A DNA stretch of 64,000 nucleotides from Diplonema papillatum (Eukaryota > Euglenozoa > Diplonemea > Diplonemida > Diplonemidae), in assembly GCA_030068145.1 (NCBI GenBank), contig JAPJBO010000286.1, positions 124,001 through 188,000 of the forward strand, in the 5' to 3' direction. This document shows, in pieces, positions 56,901 through 64,000 of the stretch. Under the pieces are notes generated by a model that saw only the letters and a program-made list of their open reading frames with translations, searched no databases and had not been told where the DNA came from. Every line of letters begins with the position of its first letter. Position 1 is the stretch's first letter. A program made the position numbers and the translations under genes.

Positions 56901-59561
56901 TGCAGCAGGAGCAGCAGACGGACTACGCGGACGTGATGCGGCAGCGGAAGCGGCGCGAGCAGACCTACCAGAGGGCGGGCGGCGACGACGCGTCCTCTCC
57001 GAGCGAGCCACCAGGGCCGAAGAAGCAGGAGCCGCCAGCCGCCAGCCGCAGCAAAAAGCGGGGCAGCGCCCGAAGACGTGCGACGCGACCCGTCGGCGGC
57101 GCCGCCCGCGAAGAAAAAGCCGTCGGCGACGAAGAAGCGGTCCTCCAGCAAACCCAGTGCGCACGCCCTTTGGGACTAGCCCCCCAGGCGCATTACCATA
57201 AACTAATATTTCCCCCCCTCTTTTCTGTTGAGTTGTTCTTGATTTTTGGTATTACAGGCCTGGGGGTTTTTCGGGGGGGATGGCCGCCTCCGACAGCGAC
57301 TCGATTAGTACGACCAGTTCCCAGGCGGACCGAGAACGCGATGAGCGCGACGAAGAGCTGCGGCTGCAGCAGGAGCAGCAGACGGACTACGCGGACGTGA
57401 TGCGGCAGCGGAAGCGGCGCGAGCAGACCTACCAGAGGGCGGGCGGCGACGACGCGTCCTCTCCGAGCGACCCACCAGGGCCGAAGAAGCAGGAGCCGCC
57501 AGCCGCCAGCCGCAGCAAAAAGCGGGGCAGCGCCCGAAGACGTGCGATGCGACCTGTCGGCGGCGCTGCCCGCGAAGAAAAAGCCGTCGGCGACGAAGAA
57601 GCGGTCCTCCAGCAAACCCAGTGCGCACGCCCTTTGGGACTAGCCCCCCAGGCGCATTACCATAAACTAATATTTCCCCCCCTCTTTTCTGTTGAGTTGT
57701 TCTTGATTTTTGGTATTACAGGCCTGGGGGTTTTTCGGGGGGATGGCCGCCTCCGACAGCGACTCGATTAGTACGACCAGTTCCCAGGCGGACCGAGAAC
57801 GCGATGAGCGCGACGAAGAGCTGCGGCTGCAGCAGGAGCAGCAGACGGACTACGCGGACGTGATGCGGCAGCGGAAGCGGCGCGAGCAGACCTACCAGGC
57901 GGGCGGCGACGACGCGTCCTCTCCGAGCGAGCCACCAGGGCCGAAGAAGCAGGAGCCGCCAGCCGCCAGCCGCAGCAAAAAGCGGGGCAGCAGCACGAAG
58001 CGGGGGAAAATGCCGCCCGAAGACGTGCGACGCGACCCGTCGGCGGCGCCGCCCGCGAAGAAAAAGCCGTCGGCGACGAAGAAGCGGTCCTCCAGCAAAC
58101 CCAGTGCGCACGCCCTTTGGGACTAGCCCCCCAGGCGCATTACCATAAACTAATATTTCCCCCCCTCTTTTCTGTTGAGTTGTTCTTGATTTTTGGTATT
58201 ACAGGCCTGGGGGTTTTTCGGGGGGATGGCCGCCTCCGACAGCGACTCGATTAGTACGACCAGTTCCCAGGCGGACCGAGAACGCGATGAGCGCGACGAA
58301 GAGCTGCGGCTGCAGCAGGAGCAGCAGACGGACTACGCGGACGTGATGCGGCAGCGGAAGCGGCGCGAGCAGACCTACCAGAGGGCGGGCGGCGACGACG
58401 CGTCCTCTCCGAGCGACCCACCAGGGCCGAAGAAGCAGGAGCCGCCAGCCGCCAGCCGCAGCAAAAAGCGGGGCAGCAGCACGAAGCGGGGGAAATAGCC
58501 GCCCGAAGACGTGCGACGCGACCTGTCGGCGGCGCTGCCCGCGAAGAAAAAGCCGTCGGCGACGAAGAAGCGGTCCTCCAGCAAACCCAGTGCGCACGCC
58601 CTTTGGGACTAGCCCCCCAGGCGCATTACCATAAACTAATATTTCCCCCCCTCTTTTCTGTTGAGTTGTTCTTGATTTTTGGTATTACAGGCCTGGGGGT
58701 TTTTCGGGGGGGATGGCCGCCTCCGACAGCGACTCGATTAGTACGACCAGTTCCCAGGCGGACCGAGAACGCGATGAGCGCGACGAAGAGCTGCGGCTGC
58801 AGCAGGAGCAGCAGACGGACTACGCGGACGTGATGCGGCAGCGGAAGCGGCGCGAGCAGACCTACCAGAGGGCGGGCGGCGACGACGCGTCCTCTCCGAG
58901 CGATCCACCAGGGCCGAAGAAGCAGGAGTCGCCAGCCGCCAGCCGCAGCAAAAAGCGGGGCAGCGCCCGAAGACGTGCGACGCGACCCGTCGGCGGCGCT
59001 GCCCGCGAAGAAAAAGCCGTCGGCGACGAAGAAGCGGTCCTCCAGCAAACCCAGTGCGCACGCCCTTTGGGACTAGCCCCCCAGGCGCATTCCCCCTCTT
59101 TTCTGTTGAGTTGTTCTTGATTTTTGGTATTACAGGCCTGGGGGTTTTTCGGGGGGATGGCCGCCTCCGACAGCGACTCGATTAGTACGACCAGTTCCCA
59201 GGCGGACCGAGAACGCGATGAGCGCGACGAAGAGCTGCGGCTGCAGCAGGAGCAGCAGACGGACTACGCGGACGTGATGCGGCAGCGGAAGCGGCGCGAG
59301 CAGACCTACCAGAGGGCGGGCGGCGACGACGCGTCCTCTCCGAGCGATCCACCAGGGCCGAAGAAGCAGGAGCCGCCAGCCGCCAGCCGCAGCAAAAAGC
59401 GGGGCAGCGCCCGAAGACGTGCGACGCGACCCGTCGGCGGCGCCGCCCGCGAAGAAAAAGCCGTCGGCGACGAAGAAGCGGTCCTCCAGCAAACCCAGTG
59501 CGCACGCCCTTTGGGACTAGCCCCCCAGGCGCATTACCATAAACTAATATTTCCCCCCCTC

Positions 59562-59598
59562 TTTTCTGTTGAGTTGTTCTTGATTTTTGGTATTACAG
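59562..59598 (+). promoter_or_regulatory. Pyrimidine tract and AG acceptor before the ARL2BP-like gene
   Basis: CTCTTTTCTGTTGAGTTGTT, then CTTGATTTTTGGTATTACAG; preceded by ACTAAT at ~59543, a branch-point-like motif. The AG is ~20 nt before the ATG at 59620. Because the same leader is copied in front of every unit, it probably marks the 5' end of the mature message (spliced-leader site) or the end of a first intron. Confidence 0.6.
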
Positions 59599-59619
59599 GC
59601 CTGGGGGTTTTTCGGGGGG

Positions 59620-61071
59620 ATGGCCGCCTCCGACAGCGACTCGATTAGTACGACCAGTTCCCAGGCGGACCGAGAACGCGATGAGCGCGACGAAGAGCTG
59701 CGGCTGCAGCAGGAGCAGCAGACGGACTACGCGGACGTGATGCGGCAGCGGAAGCGGCGCGAGCAGACCTACCAGAGGGCGGGCGGCGACGACGCGTCCT
59801 CTCCGAGCGAGCCACCAGGGCCGAAGAAGCAGGAGCCGCCAGCCGCCAGCCGCAGCAAAAAGCGGGGCAGCAGCACGAAGCGGGGGAAGAAGCCGCCCGA
59901 AGACGTGCGACGCGACCCGTCGGCGGCGCTGCCCGCGAAGAAAAAGCCGTCGGCGACGAAGAAGCGGTCCTCCAGCAAACCCAAGGCGCACGCCCTCTCC
60001 TCCACCCTACCGCCCGGCGCCGCGCCTTCCAAGTCCACTAAGGCCGCCGACCCCCTCTCCCAGACGACCGTCCAACCACGTATTGACGCCGGTCCCCCCG
60101 AATCCCTTCCCGCGCGGCCCCACACGCAGTCGTCGCCACCCAACGGCGCCGCGGGGAAGGGAAAACCGCACCCGGGGCTGGTCCCCAGCCGCGGGTGGGA
60201 GGCTGCGCGTTCAGACCCCGTGCGGGAGAATGCGGCAGACGAGCGTGGGGCGCTCTTCGTGGCAGGGGGTGTCGGCGATGAGGGGGTTTCCGGTGTGGGG
60301 GAGAGCGGTGCAACGAACGTGCGCCGAACGGCGTACGACTTCGAGTATGACCCGCTGCTGGATTTCAACCCGGCGGGGCTCGCGAGCTTCGTTGAGGCGC
60401 AGACCGAAGGGGACGGCCACCTGCCCGACTGGAACGTGGTCAAGCGGACCAAGCGCAAGGGCAAGCGTCACCACGCGTGGAAAAGCCAGCTCCCGGCCAC
60501 CTCCGCCGCGGCCGCCGCATCGCCGGCGGCGTCGGACGTGATGGCGCGAATCATGTTCGAAGAGGAGAAGAACCGGAAGTTCGACCTGGCGCAGTCGGTG
60601 CTCGAGGAGATGGTCGAGTCGGACGCGCGGTTCTACGCCCTGCAGGACCGCTTCAAAAACGCGCACTGCGGCGTCTTCGACGACGCCGACGAGAACAAGC
60701 TGGAGTACACCCCCCTGTTCAAAGAGTGGGTCCGCCTCATGGACGGCTACACGACCGCCAAGCTCAACAACCGCATCGTCGGCTTCGACCTAGAAGAGTT
60801 CATGGGCATCCTCGAAGAGCGAAGGGACGAGGTGTCGGCAGGCCTCTGGAGCTTCCTGCTGTCGTTCACCGATTTCGAGGCGTTCAAGCAGGCGATGCTT
60901 GACCACAAAGCCGGCGTCGAGGACGACCTCAGGCTGGATCCCGAACTGAATGGCATCATCGACGAGGGGCAGAAGATCATGGACGATTGCTTCGCACAGG
61001 CAGAATCGGAGCGGGAGCGGACACTGGCTGACGAGGCTGTCAGCCGGGCGGAGGACCGCATGGGATTCTGA
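59620..61071 (+). CDS. ARL2BP: ARL2BP/BART-domain protein with long disordered N-terminus
   Basis: 483 residues. Residues ~320-445 match the BART domain of ADP-ribosylation-factor-like 2 binding protein: FDLAQSVLEEMVESDARFYA, then DENKLEYTPLFKEWVRLMDG, LNNRIVGFDLEEFMGILEER, RDEVSAGLWSFLLSFTDFEA, FKQAMLDHKAG. Human ARL2BP has the same ENKL-YTP-F-E, DEV and LL-FTDF-AFK pattern. The domain binds GTP-loaded ARL2/ARL3 and, in other eukaryotes, acts at centrosomes, cilia or mitochondria, and also occurs in CFAP36. The first 300 residues are low complexity: an acidic/Gln-rich start (residues 1-50), Lys/Arg/Pro/Ser-rich repeats to ~130, then a Gly/Pro-rich linker. Human ARL2BP is only ~163 residues, so the extension is unusual. 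This is the last and only complete unit of the 53-59.6 kb array. Continuous frame; start chosen at the ATG after the acceptor. Confidence 0.9.
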   Translation: MAASDSDSISTTSSQADRERDERDEELRLQQEQQTDYADVMRQRKRREQTYQRAGGDDASSPSEPPGPKKQEPPAASRSKKRGSSTKRGKKPPEDVRRDPSAALPAKKKPSATKKRSSSKPKAHALSSTLPPGAAPSKSTKAADPLSQTTVQPRIDAGPPESLPARPHTQSSPPNGAAGKGKPHPGLVPSRGWEAARSDPVRENAADERGALFVAGGVGDEGVSGVGESGATNVRRTAYDFEYDPLLDFNPAGLASFVEAQTEGDGHLPDWNVVKRTKRKGKRHHAWKSQLPATSAAAAASPAASDVMARIMFEEEKNRKFDLAQSVLEEMVESDARFYALQDRFKNAHCGVFDDADENKLEYTPLFKEWVRLMDGYTTAKLNNRIVGFDLEEFMGILEERRDEVSAGLWSFLLSFTDFEAFKQAMLDHKAGVEDDLRLDPELNGIIDEGQKIMDDCFAQAESERERTLADEAVSRAEDRMGF

Positions 61072-63044
61072 TTCGATGCGGCAAAATAAAGGCAAAAATT
61101 TCGAGTGCCCGCGTGTACCGAAAAGCTGGATAGCCCAGTAGCGGACTGTCGAAGGACGTAGACGAAACACCTGCCTGGAACGTGGTCAAGCGGACCAACG
61201 CTGTAGGTGCAAAAAGGGATAGTTGAAGGAAACACTTGCTCTTTGTCGTGTTAGTCACTGGACAGACCAAGACTTCACCGCTCGAGCTTTTCTTTGTCTG
61301 CACACACACCATCCTGCAGAATCCAGCAGCTAGTACTGATGGGGGAGCCGTTGGCATGCGGCATGTCTCTCAAGAGCCGCAAAGCGCGCTGTTGCGGGCT
61401 ACAACACAGGGACCAGTGCAAAAACGCGCACTGCGGCTTCTTCTCTTCAAAGACGTTCGATGCGAACACATGTGCATGCTCGCTGATTGAACGCGTCCAA
61501 GGGTGCCGTACGCCATTCCTTGCGGAGATTCGATACGAGAAAAAGCAGACATTGGCGCCCCGTTGCCGTATCGAATCTTCGCGATCTAGCAACCCCGCTT
61601 GCCATTTCTAGCCTTTCTCGCTCTGGCACGATTGCCTGTTACACGTTCCAACGGAGGCTGCCCGCCCAGTTTTTGCAGAGCTCTGAAATGAGCGGTCAAG
61701 TCGCATTGCCTTTTTTTGTGCTCCGAAGAGAACAAGGAACCCCAGAATATGGAGTTAGCACGGCGCCAGGACTCTGCGTAGGCTGCCTCACCCGGTGATG
61801 TCGGTGATCCCTCGACGAATCGCAACAACTTCGTCCGCTTGGACCCGGCTGACCGGATTGTGCTCAGCGCAAGCTCCAATAAGCCACGCCTTTTGATGCT
61901 TTGCTTTGGGCGTCGACAACAACGGCTTGGTTAACAATGCATTGTAGGTACTAAAAATTAGTAGTTGGCAGCGTACTACATGAAACTTACCAAAGCAGGT
62001 GAGCTCCGCTAGTGCGCACAAACAAAAAGGAATCATTGTTTGTGCTTGTAAAAGGAGAGGCCTCGCTGCTCATCTGTGAGATCCGTGCCGAAGTAACCAC
62101 CGGCCGCTACCTTTGGCCCGTTAGAAATGGGAAAGGGAAGTTCGAGAAAAACCACCGCAACAACAAAGACCGTTCTCTTTCAATAAAAAGAAAATAGAAG
62201 AGGCCGACGGCAGTAGAAACAAATAAAGCTTTTTAAGTGGCACGCTCTCGGGTGCTACCCCGTGGCGGCTTCCTGGGTTCCTTTTTTGCACCGTTGTGCC
62301 GTCAACGAAGTATCAGCTGAGAACCGTTGCGCGCAAGAGGAACCTAGCCGACTCATGAAACCCCAGCATTTCGCTTCCTGAAAGCGTTGCCAAGTGGAGT
62401 GCAACTCCTGCGGGTAAACGGTTGAGAGTAACTGACTGTGGATGCACCATCTTTTTTTAATTGAAGACGCATGGTTGGAACAAAGAGATTCTGGTCACGC
62501 TCAGTTTGTCGGTCAAGGGCCTGCTTAAGTAGAATCACACCGCATACCCTCCGTACTGGTGTCCAGTCAGACGAGGGTGAAACTCAGCCACACATTAGGG
62601 GTTTCTTAGTCTGTTGACAGTGAAGTCCGTCTCCTTGAGCAGCAGCCGTCGTCCCGTCATACACAGACAAGTAAAACGACGGTTCCTTTTGTTGCGACTT
62701 CCCCCACCTACGCCTCCGCGTGCACATTGCGCAAACGTCAGACTAAAGCAGGGAGTTCTTTCCCCGCCAACACGTTAGTCCGTCCCCGTGGTTGCCGTTT
62801 CGCCAGATAAGCAGAGACAGAAGTAATCTGTTGGTCCATTCACGCGAAGCTGCGCGGAGGCAAATCGAGTTCCACGAGGCAAGCATTCCGCGAGTGGCGT
62901 CCGTTTCCACCGTTTCCAAACCCCGTCAGGGCGGGCTGGGCAGAGACGCATTTTACCCTAGTCGGGGGTGGGCGGGAAGCGAGAGAGAAGCCCCACACAA
63001 GAAAGAAACCCTAAAAAAGGACATCCACACGCTCAACCACGCAA
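61072..63044. other. Intergenic, mostly unrecognised
   Basis: 61150-61205 repeats CTGGAACGTGGTCAAGCGGA from the ARL2BP-like gene (60430-60450), and 61415-61440 repeats AAAACGCGCACTGCGGC from 60656. Small pieces of the gene are therefore scattered downstream. 61845-61925 is a diverged family F fragment (GATTGTGCTCAGCGCAAGCT). No other gene recognised. Confidence 0.55.
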
Positions 63045-63398
63045 ATGTTCCGCATTGTGCGCGCGTCGGCTGTGCTCCGCACGTTTCCGTTGGTGCGGCA
63101 GGCAGCATTCAAGCACTTGCCGGCCTGTTTTGACAAGGTCAAAGCCAGCGACGAAGGCAAGAAGCTGGCGAAGACGTGGTTCGAAGGCAAGCGTGATGAG
63201 CTGCGGTGCCTCGAATACGACGAGTTCAGCAAATTTATCTCCGAAATCAACGCCGACCTGACTCCCGAAGAGAAGGACCAGGTGTTCGACTTCTTCGACC
63301 GTGACCACACCGGCGACATCAGCTACGATCAGCTGATGTCTGCCGTGATGGGGCTGCCGATTTCGCACACGAGGTCGTCTTCCCTGGACTTCTTGTAG
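63045..63398 (+). CDS. EF-hand protein, probably mitochondrial
   Basis: 117 residues from the ATG at 63045. Residues 1-22 (MFRIVRASAVLRTFPLVRQA) form an Arg-containing, acid-free amphipathic stretch typical of a mitochondrial presequence. Residues ~52-100 form an EF-hand pair: a degenerate first hand (LEYDEFSKFISEI) and a second with loop DRDHTGDISYDQ (85-96). That loop has the Asp at 1, 3 and 7, Thr at 5 and Ile at 8, but Gln instead of Glu at position 12, which should weaken calcium binding. The C-terminus (MGLPISHTRSSSLDFL) is short. Downstream copies of the last segment (63530, 63718, 63935) suggest alternative 3' ends or an expanding array; one encodes Glu at loop position 12. Confidence 0.75.
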   Translation: MFRIVRASAVLRTFPLVRQAAFKHLPACFDKVKASDEGKKLAKTWFEGKRDELRCLEYDEFSKFISEINADLTPEEKDQVFDFFDRDHTGDISYDQLMSAVMGLPISHTRSSSLDFL

Positions 63399-63529
63399 CT
63401 GTGTGTGTAAGTGCGCATGTGTGCATGGCTACGTGAACCGCTTGTTTTCAACCAGCTCAGGCTGCGAGAAACTGAGGATCCATAGCCGGGGATCGTGATC
63501 ACACGCCTACTTGACTACGAAGAGGGATC

Positions 63530-63620
63530 AGGGCGGTCGCAGCTACGATCAGCTGATGTCTGCCGTGATGGGGCTGCCGATTTCGCACACGCGGGCGTTT
63601 TCCCCGGACTTCTTGTAGCT
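63530..63620 (+). pseudogene. Tandem copy 1 of the EF-hand gene 3' segment
   Basis: AGCTACGATCAGCTGATGTC through CCGATTTCGCACACG to GGACTTCTTGTAGCTGTGTG repeats 63321-63405; spacing ~218 bp. The acidic loop start is not retained (GATCAGGGCGGTCGC). Confidence 0.88.
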
Positions 63621-63714
63621 GTGTGTGTGTACGTGCGCACGTGTGTATGGTTGAGTGAACCGCTTGTTTTTCACCCAGCTAGAAACTGAGGATCCATCGC
63701 CGCTGCGACGCGAA

Positions 63715-63805
63715 GGATCAGGCGGTATCAGCTACGAACAGCTGATGTCTGCCATGACGGGGCAGCCGATCTCGCACGCCGTCGTCTTCCCTGGACTTAT
63801 AGAAG
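63715..63805 (+). pseudogene. Tandem copy 2 of the EF-hand gene 3' segment
   Basis: GGCGGTATCAGCTACGAACA, then GCTGATGTCTGCCATGACG encodes GGISYEQLMSAMTG, with Glu where the main gene has Gln. Spacing ~193 bp; flanked by a GT microsatellite and CCCAGCTCAGGCTGCGAGAG. Confidence 0.88.
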
Positions 63806-63934
63806 CTGTGTGTGTGTGTGTGTGTGCGCGCATGTGTGTATGTTGCAGGGTTACGTGAACCGCTTTCTTTTCACCCAGCTCAGGCTGCGAGAGGATCAAT
63901 AGCCGGGGATCGAGATCACACGCCTACTTGACAG

Positions 63935-64000
63935 CCACGATCTTCGTCGTCTTCGACCGTAACCACATCGGCGCGACAGGCTTTGCCCTCCCTGGCGTAT
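63935..64000 (+). pseudogene. Start of a further EF-hand copy at the window edge
   Basis: TCGTCGTCTTCGACCGTAAC, then CACATCGGCGCGACAGGC resembles 63288-63325 (TTCGACCGTGACCACACCGG). Cut by the window end, so the array may continue. Confidence 0.7.

Larger units (their letters stand above)
53431..59619 (+). repeat. Tandem array of 13 partial gene copies with 2804-bp higher-order repeat
   Basis: Start codons of the units lie at 53526, 54012, 54476, 54939, 55422, 55909, 56353, 56816, 57280, 57743, 58226, 58713 and 59157; the full gene is at 59620. Spacings after the first (486) are 464, 463, 483, 487, 444, 463, and then the same six values again: a six-unit block of 2804 bp is duplicated with only a few differences (e.g. 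GATCCACC/GAGCCACC, TTACAGACC/TTACAGGCC). Each unit holds a ~95-bp leader (ACCATAAACTAATATTTCCC, then GGTATTACAG) and ~130 codons of gene 5' end. Units come in three kinds: full-length ending HALWD, a 23-bp-deleted frameshifted type, and a type with an in-frame TAG after TKRGK. Confidence 0.97.

Noticed and set aside
53499-59991. Minus-strand ORFs of 107-140 codons repeated along the array
   Set aside because: They mirror the GC-rich plus-strand codons and recur only because the unit recurs.
1-64000. LTR retrotransposon, LINE or capsid-bearing element
   Set aside because: No reverse transcriptase, integrase, protease or capsid motif was recognised in any frame read, and no long direct terminal repeats were seen.
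1-64000. tRNA genes
   Set aside because: None could be supported by eye. A covariance-model scan would decide.

Overview
This is a eukaryotic window, repeat-dense and gene-poor. About ten stretches have convincing GC-rich codon use; they are separated by short dispersed repeats, minisatellites and rDNA relics. The best clue to the organism is the small-subunit rRNA relic at 13490-14125 (minus strand). Its 530-loop reads CCAGCACCCGCGG, where most eukaryotes have CCAGCAGCCGCGG. The 5'-end relic at 3088 reads GCTTGTTTCAAGGATTAAGC. Both resemble Euglenozoa of the kinetoplastid/diplonemid side. Together with very high repeat load, mostly uninterrupted reading frames, tandem gene copies and pyrimidine-tract/AG acceptors just upstream of start codons (compatible with spliced-leader trans-splicing), I infer a free-living euglenozoan, perhaps a diplonemid. 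This is an inference, not a database result.

Layout. 0.1-1.5 kb: inositol-polyphosphate 5-phosphatase whose last part runs into a dispersed repeat. 1.5-11 kb: rDNA relics, a tandem array inside them, and many short repeat copies. 11-12.2 kb: 43-bp minisatellite and small basic ORFs. 13.5-14.1 kb: 18S relic. 15.2-20.8 kb: a 5.6-kb element bounded by inverted ACTAGT-rich arrays, carrying a C2H2 zinc-finger gene and other unrecognised ORFs. 21.1-22.2 kb: PX-domain sorting nexin lacking its 5' end. 22-28 kb: repeats. 28.4-28.9 kb: divergent small-GTPase-like gene. 30.8-31.1 kb: small hypothetical gene. 32.7-35.2 kb: an unrecognised helical protein gene preceded by two partial tandem copies of its 5' part and ending in a minisatellite. 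37.4-39.5 kb: MFS transporter with a minisatellite-encoded N-terminus, followed by a broken copy of its 3' end. 40.5-41.3 kb: 30-bp minisatellite. 41-47 kb: repeats and 28S relics. 47.1-48.0 kb: cysteine-rich membrane protein. 48-53 kb: repeats and gene fragments. 53.2-61.1 kb: an array of about 14 tandem copies of the 5' part of an ARL2BP/BART-domain gene, the last copy continuing into the complete gene. 63.0-64.0 kb: EF-hand gene followed by tandem copies of its last segment, running off the window.

The recognised genes suggest ordinary cell biology: phosphoinositide turnover, endosomal sorting, ARL2/tubulin or cilium function, transport and calcium binding. They show no sign of forming a pathway or operon. 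The common theme is structural. Partial tandem duplication of gene ends, each copy with its own flanking segment, occurs independently at four loci (33, 39, 53-59 and 63 kb). Minisatellites expand inside or at the edges of coding sequence at three more. The 53-59 kb array, with a near-identical 2804-bp six-unit higher-order repeat, is the most striking object here.
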